Shown: in pieces, positions 6,248-12,513 of the stretch
Layout: every line of letters begins with the position of its first letter
Numbering within the stretch: the first letter of the stretch is position 1
NCBI GenBank assembly: GCA_002403175.1
Contig: DHHG01000223.1
Coordinates: 1 to 12,513 of the forward strand
DNA length: 12,513 nucleotides
Direction of reading: 5' to 3'
Source of the DNA: Syntrophaceae bacterium UBA4778
GTDB lineage: Bacteria; Desulfobacterota; Syntrophia; Syntrophales; UBA4778
Notes under the pieces: generated by a model
Told to the model about the DNA's origin: nothing
The model's database searches: none
Seen by the model: the letters and a program-made list of their open reading frames with translations, nothing else
Translations under genes and position numbers: made by a program

Positions 6248-7342
6248 TCACACCCGTTTTGTTTTGTTTTTCACGGCAAAACGCTTTACCTCTTTCATCG
6301 GGAAATACTGTTGTCGAAATCTCAAGGCTACATTCACCAGTGCGATCATGACCGGCACTTCGACCAGGGGACCTATAACGGCCGCAAAAGCGACTCCCGA
6401 TCCGATTCCGAACACGGCTACCGCGACGGCAATGGCCAGTTCGAAATTATTGCTCGCTGCGGTGAAGGCAAGGGTAGTGGTTCGGCTGTAGTCGGCACCC
6501 AACCGTTTCCCCATCCAGAACGAGCTCAGAAACATGATGACGAAGTAAACGAGAAGAGGAATAGCGATCCGCACGACATCCATCGGCAGTTGAACGATGA
6601 GCTGTCCTTTCAGGCTGAACATGACCACAATCGTAAAGAGAAGCGCAATGAGGGTCATGGGAGCTACCTTCGGAACAAACCGGGCGTGGTACCATTCTTT
6701 TCCTTTCAGTTTCACACCGATGAGCCGGGTCAAGGCGCCTGCAATAAAAGGAATGCCGAGATAGATGAAAACGCTCTGCGCGATTTGTGAGATGCTGACC
6801 TCGACAACGCTTCCGGACAACCCGAAATAGGGGGGAAGAACCGTAATAAAAAACCAGGCGTAAACACTGAAAAAAAGTACCTGAAAAATACTGTTGAAAG
6901 CGACCAGGCCGGCAGCATATTCGGTGCTTCCCTCGGCCAGCTCGTTCCAAACAACAACCATGGCGATGCAGCGGGCCAGTCCGATCATGATCAGCCCGAC
7001 CATGTATTCCGGCTTATCAGGCAAAAAAACAATTGCCAGGATAAACATCAGCACCGGCCCGATTACCCAGTTCTGGGCGAGTGAGAGAGCAAGCACTTTC
7101 AGGTTGCGGAATACTTCCGGCATCTCTTCATAGCGTACCTTTGCAAAAGGAGGGTACATCATCAGAATCAAGCCAACTGCGATAGGAATATTTGTCGTAC
7201 CGACTTGAAAACGATTTATGAACTGTTCAATACCTGTTACAAAATAACCGATTGCAACGCCCGCGGCCATTGCGGTGAAGATCCAGACCGTCAGATACCG
7301 ATCCAGAAAAGACAATCTTTTAGCACTAATATGCTCAGTCAT
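6248..7342 (-). CDS. acr3: Arsenite efflux permease, ACR3 family
   Basis: Exports As(III) (and in some members Sb(III)) across the inner membrane using the proton motive force. The 364-residue product has about ten hydrophobic segments, as in the BART-superfamily ACR3 proteins, and is unrelated in sequence to ArsB. The family-essential cysteine of transmembrane helix 4 is present in [13 protein letters not shown] (Cys125). The conserved acidic residue of the late helix is in [10 protein letters not shown] (Glu328), within the typical [10 protein letters not shown]...GPLVEVP block (295-330). The C-terminus is short and basic. The start ATG has AAGGGTG upstream. It lies 93 bases downstream of arsR in the same direction, and a hairpin with T-run follows the stop. 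There is no arsenate reductase in the window, which fits a reducing habitat where arsenic is already As(III). Confidence 0.95.
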   Translation of the reverse strand: MTEHISAKRLSFLDRYLTVWIFTAMAAGVAIGYFVTGIEQFINRFQVGTTNIPIAVGLILMMYPPFAKVRYEEMPEVFRNLKVLALSLAQNWVIGPVLMFILAIVFLPDKPEYMVGLIMIGLARCIAMVVVWNELAEGSTEYAAGLVAFNSIFQVLFFSVYAWFFITVLPPYFGLSGSVVEVSISQIAQSVFIYLGIPFIAGALTRLIGVKLKGKEWYHARFVPKVAPMTLIALLFTIVVMFSLKGQLIVQLPMDVVRIAIPLLVYFVIMFLSSFWMGKRLGADYSRTTTLAFTAASNNFELAIAVAVAVFGIGSGVAFAAVIGPLVEVPVMIALVNVALRFRQQYFPMKEVKRFAVKNKTKRV

Positions 7343-7435
7343 TTGTTCACCCTTTCTTATTTGGTTAGAAATTCAAACCAGCTCCGACGGATGCGCCGAC
7401 TGCCGGATTCAAAGTTCATTTGGACTGATCCAAGT

Positions 7436-7807
7436 CTATATTTCCGTGTGGCTATTTATAGAGTCGCGCCCGCAGATCTCTTCCCGTCGGAGAGAGGGAA
7501 GCAGGCCGAGAATTTTCTTTATCTCCGGATCTTCCGACAGCCAATGACGAAGGTTTCCGAGCAGGCTGGCGACATACGGGTTTGCAGATCCGTCGGTCAG
7601 GTGATAGTTGACCCAAAGACCCTCTTTCCGAGAGCTTATAACACCTGCGTCCTCTAGTATTTTTAGGTGTTTGGAAACCGTTGGTTGTGCGATCTTCAGA
7701 GCGGTTCTCATCTCACAAACGCATAAAGACTTATGCTGAAGCATTTTGATGATTCTGACCCGGTTCGGATCGGAAAGGGCCTTCATAACCCGGATGAAAT
7801 CCTGCAT
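7436..7807 (-). CDS. arsR: Arsenic-responsive repressor, ArsR/SmtB family
   Basis: Winged-helix repressor that leaves its operator when As(III) or Sb(III) binds. The product has 123 residues. It shows the N-terminal MKALSDPNRVRIIKML helix, the metal site LCVCEM at 28-33 (Cys29 and Cys31, the alpha-3 CxC pattern of ArsR from plasmid R773), and the recognition helix region IAQPTVSKHLKILEDAGVI (39-57), followed by the wing (SSRKEGLWVNYHL). A C-terminal tail contains a further cysteine (Cys112) that could serve as a third ligand. The start ATG follows GGGAG ten bases upstream. It is first in the operon with acr3, directly behind a consensus-like promoter overlapped by a palindrome, so self-repression is likely. 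It diverges from the alkyltransferase gene. Confidence 0.95.
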   Translation of the reverse strand: MQDFIRVMKALSDPNRVRIIKMLQHKSLCVCEMRTALKIAQPTVSKHLKILEDAGVISSRKEGLWVNYHLTDGSANPYVASLLGNLRHWLSEDPEIKKILGLLPSLRREEICGRDSINSHTEI

Positions 7808-7835
7808 CGCTAGATATCTCCCATATTTCCTTTTG

Positions 7836-7868
7836 GCTATATATAGCGGCCGACATCCGATCTGTCAA
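7836..7868 (-). promoter_or_regulatory. ars operon promoter with palindromic operator over the -10
   Basis: On the minus strand a perfect TTGACA (7863-7868) and TATATA (7840-7845) are separated by 17 bases, giving a start about 25 bases before the arsR ATG. The 12-base perfect palindrome GCTATATATAGC (7836-7847) covers the -10, an ideal place for ArsR to block RNA polymerase. The promoter match is direct; the operator role is inferred. Confidence 0.7.
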
Positions 7869-7916
7869 GCTTTCACGGAGAAGGGGCGAACCGTAATAGA
7901 TCCGTATTTGGAGAGA

Positions 7917-7946
7917 TTGTCATTATGAATAAGCTTATGATATGCT
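7917..7946 (+). promoter_or_regulatory. Probable promoter of the alkyltransferase gene with a palindrome in its spacer
   Basis: TTGTCA (7917-7922) and TATGCT (7941-7946) have an 18-base spacer and lie 30 bases before the ATG. The spacer contains a ten-base perfect palindrome, ATAAGCTTAT (7929-7938). A ribosome binding site TAAGGG follows at 7961-7966. The palindrome differs from the ars operator, so separate control is likely if it is a protein site at all. Confidence 0.45.
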
Positions 7947-7975
7947 TTTGGAAAATTATTTAAGGGTATTTAGGC

Positions 7976-8527
7976 ATGAATCAAACCGAAACAAAATATC
8001 GATTTTTGGAAACACCAACCGGCAAGGCAGCCGTGGTCTGGATGGGCAAAGCTAAACCGAAAATCGTCCGGATCTTTCTACCCGGACCGAATCTGATCAA
8101 ATCCGTTCGCAGCTCCTTTCCTAAAGCACGCACCGATAATGCATCCGATCAAGTTATCGACTGGATACAAAAGTGGTTTGAAGGTAAGGACTGGCATCTT
8201 GATTCCCACAGACTGGATTTGAATTGCTGTTACGATTTTCAGAAAAAGGTTCTAGCGGAAACAGCTGCTATTCCGAGAGGGAAAGTCGTTACTTATGGTT
8301 TTTTGGCGGCAAGGATTTCCGCTCCGAATGCCGCGCGCGCCGTCGGGACCGCTCTCGGGCGAAATCCGTTTCCGTTGATTATACCATGCCATCGGGTGGT
8401 GCGCTCGGATGGATCCCTGGGAGGGTTTGGCGGCGGACTTCCGATGAAGCGAAAACTTCTTGAGATGGAAGGCATACAACTGGACGACAAAGGCCGCGTC
8501 CGGCTGGAATACAGGATTGGGCATTGA
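7976..8527 (+). CDS. ogt: Methylated-DNA-[protein]-cysteine S-methyltransferase (Ogt/MGMT type)
   Basis: Suicide repair protein that transfers the alkyl group from O6-alkylguanine in DNA to its own cysteine. The 183-residue product has an N-terminal beta-rich half (about 1-80) that is weakly conserved. The C-terminal DNA_binding_1 domain follows, with IPRGKVVTYGFLA (99-111), the helix-turn-helix APNAARAVGTALGRNP (116-131) whose Arg121 matches the arginine finger, and the active site IPCHRV with nucleophile Cys138. It closes with SDGSLGGFGGG and KRKLLEMEG. There is no Ada-type metal-binding activator domain, so it is a repair enzyme and not a regulator. The start ATG follows TAAGGG nine bases upstream. 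It diverges from the ars operon and converges on the SMR pump, with 59 bases between the stops. Confidence 0.93.
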   Translation: MNQTETKYRFLETPTGKAAVVWMGKAKPKIVRIFLPGPNLIKSVRSSFPKARTDNASDQVIDWIQKWFEGKDWHLDSHRLDLNCCYDFQKKVLAETAAIPRGKVVTYGFLAARISAPNAARAVGTALGRNPFPLIIPCHRVVRSDGSLGGFGGGLPMKRKLLEMEGIQLDDKGRVRLEYRIGH

Positions 8528-8537
8528 GGGCGGATCC

Positions 8538-8577
8538 TCCGGATAACCCCTTCATATTCATTAGGCGGTGATCCGGA
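8538..8577. terminator. Inverted repeat between convergent ogt and SMR genes
   Basis: TCCGGATAACC (8538-8548) pairs with GGTGATCCGGA (8567-8577), with seven base pairs, one mismatch, then three more, around an 18-base loop. It sits between two convergent stops, where a shared terminator is expected, but neither strand has a T-tract. It is offered as a possible bidirectional transcript end. Confidence 0.3.
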
Positions 8578-8586
8578 CAAGGCCGA

Positions 8587-8919
8587 TCAATTCGAAATTG
8601 TTTTGGAAAAAAGGTTCAGGATGATCACGCCCGCAATAATAAACAGAATACCTATCAAGGCCGGAAAATCCAATGCCTGGCCGTATACAAACCAGGCAAT
8701 CAGGGTGATCAGGGCCATACCAACTCCGGACCATACGGCGTAAGCAATTCCAACGGGAATCGTTCGCAAGGTAAGGGACAGAAAAAAGAAGGCCAGGGCA
8801 TACCCAAAGACAACCAGAAGCGAGGGCCAGAATCGGCTGAAGCCTTCCGTAGCCTTGAGCGTGGATGTTGCAATTACTTCACTCACTATTGCGGCAGTCA
8901 ATATAAGCCAATATTTCAT
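8587..8919 (-). CDS. Small multidrug resistance efflux pump, EmrE/Qac type
   Basis: Proton-coupled exporter of quaternary ammonium and other cationic compounds, working as an antiparallel dimer in the inner membrane. The 110-residue product has the same length as E. coli EmrE. It has four hydrophobic helices and aligns without gaps at the functional residues: Glu14 (proton and drug site), Tyr40, Tyr60 and Trp63 in AYAVWSG. The SEVIATSTLK and YGQALD segments fit the Qac branch better than the guanidinium exporters (Gdx). The frame extends upstream to 8994, but that would add 25 charged residues absent from the family. ATG 8917-8919 with GAGG four bases upstream matches the EmrE start exactly. 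It lies 77 bases after proB in the same direction and may share its transcript. Confidence 0.93.
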   Translation of the reverse strand: MKYWLILTAAIVSEVIATSTLKATEGFSRFWPSLLVVFGYALAFFFLSLTLRTIPVGIAYAVWSGVGMALITLIAWFVYGQALDFPALIGILFIIAGVIILNLFSKTISN

Positions 8920-8996
8920 AACGCCTCGTATGTCCTGAGATTCAAGATACAGGTGTTTTCGGTGTTCCGGCCAAATAAGAGAAAGTGATAGCAAGC

Positions 8997-10130
8997 TTAT
9001 TTTTTCAGAACCGCCATATTATCGCGGTGGATAACTTCGTCATAATGCTTGTGTCCCAGCACTTGCTCGATCTTTACGGTTTTTAATCCCTGAATTTTTT
9101 TAATTTCATCCGACGAATAATTGACGAGCCCTTTTGCAATCTGGTTTCCCTCCGAATCGAGGCACGCAACGGGATCGCCGACCGTGAACTCTCCATCGAT
9201 TCCGATAATGCCGGACGGCAGCAGACTTTTTCCTTTATTCAGGATGGCATTTTTAGCGCCCTCATCTATGACAAGTTTGCCCCGGGCACGCAGAGTAAAG
9301 GCGATCCAGTGCTCTTTGCTGTTCAGGCAATTGGTCATGGGCAGGAAAAAGGTGCCGGTCTCCTTACCTGAAAAAATTTCCTCGAAGATTCCTTTTCTCT
9401 TTCCTGATGCGATAATGTACGGAATACCGCAAACGGTAACCTTTTGCGCGGCCATTATCTTGCTCTTCATGCCCCCCGTTCCGACCGGGTCCGATTCAGC
9501 CGTAGCTGCCGCCTCGATTTCCGAAGTAATTTTCCGCACCAGATGGATTAACTTTGCTTTTTTACTGTTCTTTGGATTCCGGTCATAAAGTCCGTCCGTA
9601 TTGGTCAGGTTAATCAGAAGATCGGCGCCGACAATATTGGCCATCATGGCGGCCAGATGGTCGTTATCCCCGAACTTGATCTCTTCAACCGAAACCGTAT
9701 CGTTTTCATTGATGACCGGAACAACTCCCCATTCCAGGAGCTGGGAGAGAGTGTTGCGAATATTGATGAACCTCTGACGATCGGTCAGATCGCTCATTGT
9801 CAGGAGCATCTGCGCAACATTGATTCCGTGGCGGCCGAAGGCATTGGAATAGACACGCATCAGGCGTCCCTGCCCGATAGCAGCAGCAGCTTGCTTCTCC
9901 GGCATGTTTTTCAATTTCCGAGTGATTCCCATCCGGTGCCGTCCCGACGCAACCGCACCCGAGGTAACCATTACGATATGCCTGCCGTTTTTTTTCAAAT
10001 CGGCGATTTCGTCGACCAGTTGATCGATGATGTTCAGATCAAGACCTTCTTTTCCAGTCAGAACGCCGGAGCCGATTTTAACAACAACCTTTTTAACATT
10101 GGAAAGAATCGCTACTCTCTCATCATTCAT
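8997..10130 (-). CDS. proB: Glutamate 5-kinase with C-terminal PUA domain
   Basis: Phosphorylates glutamate to gamma-glutamyl phosphate, the first and feedback-inhibited step of proline synthesis. The 377-residue product has the full two-domain form. The amino-acid kinase domain (about 10-265) has KIGSGVLT near residue 18, VTSGAVASGR (55-64), NENDTV at 141-146, FGDNDHLAA (153-161), TNTDGLYD (176-183) and the ATP-site motif GTGGMKSK (217-224). A PUA domain follows (about 283-360: GKLVIDEGAKNAIL through EIKKIQGL). The start ATG overlaps the obg stop by eight bases, so translation is coupled. The obg-proB pair is a common arrangement. The second pathway gene, proA, and the nadD that often follows are not in the window; the SMR pump gene comes next instead. 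Confidence 0.96.
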   Translation of the reverse strand: MNDERVAILSNVKKVVVKIGSGVLTGKEGLDLNIIDQLVDEIADLKKNGRHIVMVTSGAVASGRHRMGITRKLKNMPEKQAAAAIGQGRLMRVYSNAFGRHGINVAQMLLTMSDLTDRQRFINIRNTLSQLLEWGVVPVINENDTVSVEEIKFGDNDHLAAMMANIVGADLLINLTNTDGLYDRNPKNSKKAKLIHLVRKITSEIEAAATAESDPVGTGGMKSKIMAAQKVTVCGIPYIIASGKRKGIFEEIFSGKETGTFFLPMTNCLNSKEHWIAFTLRARGKLVIDEGAKNAILNKGKSLLPSGIIGIDGEFTVGDPVACLDSEGNQIAKGLVNYSSDEIKKIQGLKTVKIEQVLGHKHYDEVIHRDNMAVLKK

Positions 10131-11139
10131 TCTCTTTCAGTGCCTTTCTCGCCATCACAGTCCTTGAGATTTCAGCCAGCAGCAAATCGATTCCCTCACC
10201 ACTCTCAGCTGAAATCGTGAACACGCTTATGTCTCTTTTTTTAAACGCGGTCACCTCTTTTTTTATGCGCTTTTTGTCTTCGATCCGGTCTATCTTATTG
10301 AACGCCACAATTTGCGGTTTGCTCGATAAATTCGCTCCGAAGGAAGTTAATTCATGATTGATCGTCATGAAATCCTCCCAGGGCTTTCGGTCCGAATCGG
10401 ATATATCAATCATGTGGAGGAGCACCGACGTTCTTTCTATGTGGCGCAGGAATTTGGTCCCCAACCCATAGCCCAGATGCGCGCCTTCAATTAGCCCGGG
10501 AATATCGGCGATCACAAAGGTATGGTCTTCATGGCGCACAACCCCCAGGTTAGGGGTAAGCGTCGTGAAAGGGTAATCGGCAATCTTCGGTTTGGCTGCC
10601 GATACCCTGGAGATAAATGTCGACTTTCCCGCATTAGGGAGGCCAACTATTCCGACATCGGCGAGGATCTTGAGATCCACCTGTACCCAGAGTTCATCCC
10701 CCGGCATCCCTTCCTGGGCCATCCGTGGAGCCCGATTGGTAGATGTGGCAAAGCTGGCATTTCCCCGTCCGCCGATCCCACCTTTCGCAATGATGTAGGT
10801 CTGGCCATCTTCGGTGAGGTCGCACAAAATTTCGTCAGTATCTGCATTTTTGAAAACCGTCCCGACCGGAACGACAATCTCTATATCGGGTGCGTTCCGC
10901 CCTGTCCGATTATTACCGCTGCCGTGCCCGCCGCGCTTCGCGACCTGGTGCTGGTTGTACTTGAGATCAAGAAGCGTATGGTGACCAATGGAAGCCCTGA
11001 CAACAACATCGCCCCCCTTTCCACCATTACCCCCGTCGGGACCTCCCTTGGGTATGAATTTTTCCCGCCGGAAACTGACGCAACCCCTGCCGCCATCCCC
11101 TGCTTTCACATAAATTTTCGCTTCATCAATAAATTTCAT
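10123..11139 (-). CDS. obg: GTPase Obg (CgtA), ribosome assembly and stress GTPase
   Basis: Essential P-loop GTPase that binds the 50S subunit during late assembly and responds to (p)ppGpp. The 338-residue product has the glycine-rich Obg fold (about 1-158: DEAKIYVKAGDGGRGCVSF and repeated GGxGG runs). A G domain follows with G1 GLPNAGKS (166-173), switch I FTTLTPNLGV, G3 DIPGLIEG (212-219), G4 NKID (281-284) and G5 SAESGEG (310-316). The C-terminus is short, so the variable OCT domain found in Bacillus Obg is absent. The start ATG follows AAGGG. It overlaps proB by eight bases downstream and follows the class II aldolase-like gene after 45 bases. The common upstream partners rplU and rpmA (ribosomal proteins L21 and L27) are not here. 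Confidence 0.96.
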   Translation of the reverse strand: MKFIDEAKIYVKAGDGGRGCVSFRREKFIPKGGPDGGNGGKGGDVVVRASIGHHTLLDLKYNQHQVAKRGGHGSGNNRTGRNAPDIEIVVPVGTVFKNADTDEILCDLTEDGQTYIIAKGGIGGRGNASFATSTNRAPRMAQEGMPGDELWVQVDLKILADVGIVGLPNAGKSTFISRVSAAKPKIADYPFTTLTPNLGVVRHEDHTFVIADIPGLIEGAHLGYGLGTKFLRHIERTSVLLHMIDISDSDRKPWEDFMTINHELTSFGANLSSKPQIVAFNKIDRIEDKKRIKKEVTAFKKRDISVFTISAESGEGIDLLLAEISRTVMARKALKENE

Positions 11140-11184
11140 ATTGCCCTTAATTTTTATTTTTTACTTGAACCCTGAAACCCTTTC

Positions 11185-12339
11185 TCATCTCACCCTTTCA
11201 AAATATTCCTGTCTGCACATTCTATCAATTTCCATAAGATTATAAAAGGCTTCTCGAAAATCGTTTTTTCCAACCGTAAACACGCCATGTCCATAGACGA
11301 TCACACCGCGCCTGTTTTCAATCGCTTTGGGAACCGTATTGCAAAGGCCGAACACGCCCGTACCGACTTCTCCTGGAACGATCGGGATATCCTGGATCGA
11401 GCGTTCTTCGGGGCACTGTTTGTGACAGACTTCGGTATGTGTACAGCTTTCGATCCTATCGCAATCCATAGATAAAATAACCGGAAATTTTGGATGCCCG
11501 TGGAGTACTCCCCGGTTGTCCGTATTCAGAACGATTTCCCTATGAGTAGTAAACTCGCTGGAAGCGGTTATGGCTGCGCAAGAAGTCCCGTCCAGTTTGC
11601 AGGGATCAATCACCCCTTTGAGTTCGTCAAGAGAGCTGCTTGTCTGGCTGATATACAGCGTTCCGTTCAGTAGATATGAGATATTGCCGAAATAGGAATC
11701 TACCAACCGATACTGCACAGTGCGAACCCCGCATTCCTCCATTGCACTCAGAACCTCATCTTCCGTAGCGAAGGGACCTGCAGCCAGGGAAGGTTTTGTA
11801 TCCGGAGCCATCGCAATTTCAGCCGCTTTTTCAAAAACGGCCTCTCGATCCTTTTCGTACTTGTCCTGCTTCCGATAGGCGAGATAATCGGCAAAGAATT
11901 TAACAAAACATGAAAAACAGACGGAGCTGTATGTAATGTAAGCCTGTTCGGGGCTTACGGTTCCGTATGTCACGACTCCGCAGCCGGGGATGATGGCGCA
12001 TTTGCTCTTTTTCAATGCCGAACCAACCGCATCCGAATTAAAAGAAGGCACCACCGGAAGCTCATGGAAAAAGGTCCGCGTTTCGGTGTCACGGGGCCGA
12101 ATAGCTCCTTCTGTATTCCTTGCCAGATAATCAATGATGCTCTGATAGGGTTCGGCAGGTTGGGAAAACAGCAACGCACTGATGTTCAAATCCCGGAATA
12201 ATCCCTCCAGAACGGAGTTTACCTGATCGTTTCGGTTCCAGACCACATCGTCATCGAGCAAACCCAGAATCGGAGCGCCTTTTTCGGTCAGGCCGCCTTC
12301 GACGAGTTTATTTATGTATTTACCAATCAGTCGTTCCAT
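11185..12339 (-). CDS. Two-lobed class II aldolase/adducin-like protein with cysteine-rich insert
   Basis: The substrate is unknown. The 384-residue product (numbered from ATG 12339) carries a C-terminal class II aldolase/adducin domain (about 205-384). The expected active-site elements are present: GNISY (218-222), the catalytic acid in ASSEF (Glu262), the metal ligands in LHGHP (His280, His282) and a third histidine in VYGHGVF (His351). Between these histidines is an insert rich in Cys and His (Cys293, 299, 305, 309; His301, 306). The N-terminal part (about 55-155) looks like a second, degenerate aldolase lobe: HELPVVPSF, then PGCGVVTYG where an active copy has GHG, then EQAYITYSS. A lysine/glutamate-rich linker joins the lobes. 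The longer frame from GTG 12378 is rejected in favour of ATG 12339, which overlaps the AOR stop by 13 bases. It probably acts on an aldehyde or sugar-phosphate related to its AOR neighbour; this is inference. Confidence 0.8.
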   Translation of the reverse strand: MERLIGKYINKLVEGGLTEKGAPILGLLDDDVVWNRNDQVNSVLEGLFRDLNISALLFSQPAEPYQSIIDYLARNTEGAIRPRDTETRTFFHELPVVPSFNSDAVGSALKKSKCAIIPGCGVVTYGTVSPEQAYITYSSVCFSCFVKFFADYLAYRKQDKYEKDREAVFEKAAEIAMAPDTKPSLAAGPFATEDEVLSAMEECGVRTVQYRLVDSYFGNISYLLNGTLYISQTSSSLDELKGVIDPCKLDGTSCAAITASSEFTTHREIVLNTDNRGVLHGHPKFPVILSMDCDRIESCTHTEVCHKQCPEERSIQDIPIVPGEVGTGVFGLCNTVPKAIENRRGVIVYGHGVFTVGKNDFREAFYNLMEIDRMCRQEYFERVR

Positions 12340-12513
12340 TCCAGACCTAATTCCCCGGCCTTTTTCCCCACAGGACACCCCGCAGGATCAAGCCCCCGAA
12401 TCCGGTAATATTTGCTTCGCGCATCCAGGAAATCCTGCCGGTTAATGGGAGCGATGTCGATGTGATCGCCGCTCGAACCTGCCTCATGGAAAAAGCGTGC
12501 CGGCAGATCATCG
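12327..12513 (-). CDS. Aldehyde:ferredoxin oxidoreductase family protein, C-terminal end only
   Basis: Partial gene cut by the right edge. The minus-strand frame is open from base 12513 to TGA 12327-12329 and encodes 61 residues with no start in the window. The pattern DDLPARFFHEAG, then a helix QDFLDARSKYYRIRGLD, then AGCPVGKKAGELGLE is the typical tail of the AOR family (LPxRF, LDxxYxxRGWD, PTxxKLxELGL). These oxygen-sensitive enzymes carry tungsten- or molybdenum-bispyranopterin and a 4Fe-4S cluster and oxidise aldehydes to acids with ferredoxin. The catalytic and cluster residues are outside the window, so activity and metal cannot be judged. The stop overlaps the start of the aldolase-like gene by 13 bases, which implies coupled translation. 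Benzoyl-CoA reductase-like BamB proteins share this tail and are an alternative. Confidence 0.75.
   Translation of the reverse strand, partial: DDLPARFFHEAGSSGDHIDIAPINRQDFLDARSKYYRIRGLDPAGCPVGKKAGELGLEWND

Noticed and set aside
7205..7657. 150-codon + strand open frame spanning the acr3-arsR gap
   Set aside because: Overlaps the 5' part of acr3 and most of arsR on the other strand, with no family resemblance and no sensible ribosome binding site.
8920..8994. Longer N-terminus for the SMR pump
   Set aside because: Adds 25 charged residues before the first membrane helix, while the ATG at 8919 gives exactly the EmrE length and numbering (Glu14, Trp63).
5670..8994. CYTH, ars, ogt and SMR genes as a mobile resistance island
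   Set aside because: No transposase, integrase, tRNA, flanking repeats or visible shift in composition were seen. The genes sit in separate, normally regulated units.
9657..10220. 187-codon + strand open frame across the proB/obg junction
   Set aside because: Antisense to two well-conserved genes, and its translation matches no family. Shadow frame.
10522..11175. 217-codon + strand open frame opposite obg
   Set aside because: Entirely antisense to obg; its length follows from the glycine- and GC-rich codons of the Obg fold.
12340..12378. GTG 12378 as the start of the aldolase-like protein
   Set aside because: The added 13 residues fall in sequence that encodes the AOR tail in another frame, and ATG 12339 gives a typical short coupled overlap.

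Overview
The window reads as a gene-dense piece of a bacterial chromosome of moderate GC content. It most resembles a strictly anaerobic Desulfobacterota member (former Deltaproteobacteria, perhaps near Syntrophales). The pointers are a purD-purH-purE order with a stand-alone IMP cyclohydrolase, a zinc-ribbon/DUF3426 protein, an obg-proB overlap and the C-terminus of a tungsten/molybdenum aldehyde:ferredoxin oxidoreductase (AOR). The taxon is inferred from gene families only. I see no rRNA, tRNA, CRISPR array, insertion sequence or prophage gene, and no gene-free stretch longer than about 200 bases.

Left part (1-2143, + strand): the 3' end of purD, a one-domain purH (IMP cyclohydrolase only) and purE form a purine biosynthesis operon that ends at a hairpin plus T-tract. 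A TsaC/Sua5-type threonylcarbamoyl-AMP synthase follows, and its ATG lies just past that terminator.

Centre-left (2148-5474, - strand): reading leftwards there is an unrecognised cysteine-rich protein with its own strong promoter and a hairpin at its stop. Next come hypoxanthine phosphoribosyltransferase (purine salvage), a membrane-anchored zinc-ribbon/DUF3426 protein, and a two-helix K+ channel with an RCK domain. The last two are 10 bases apart. The channel gene converges on tsaC with only four bases between the stops.

Centre (5475-8994): a divergent promoter region gives rise to a CYTH-domain phosphohydrolase on the + strand. Facing it is a compact arsenic operon, arsR-acr3 (- strand), with a near-consensus promoter overlapped by a 12-bp palindrome. 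Diverging from arsR is an O6-alkylguanine-DNA alkyltransferase gene, and converging on that gene is an EmrE-type small multidrug pump. This block is mostly detoxification and damage repair.

Right part (8917-12513, - strand): an apparent co-directional unit reads AOR (3' end only) > two-lobed class II aldolase-like protein > obg > proB > SMR pump. It has a 13-base overlap at AOR/aldolase, a 45-base gap before obg, an 8-base overlap at obg/proB and a 77-base gap before the pump. The least ordinary item in the window is the aldolase-like protein. It pairs a degenerate N-terminal aldolase-like lobe with an intact C-terminal one carrying a cysteine-rich insert, and it is translationally coupled to an AOR.
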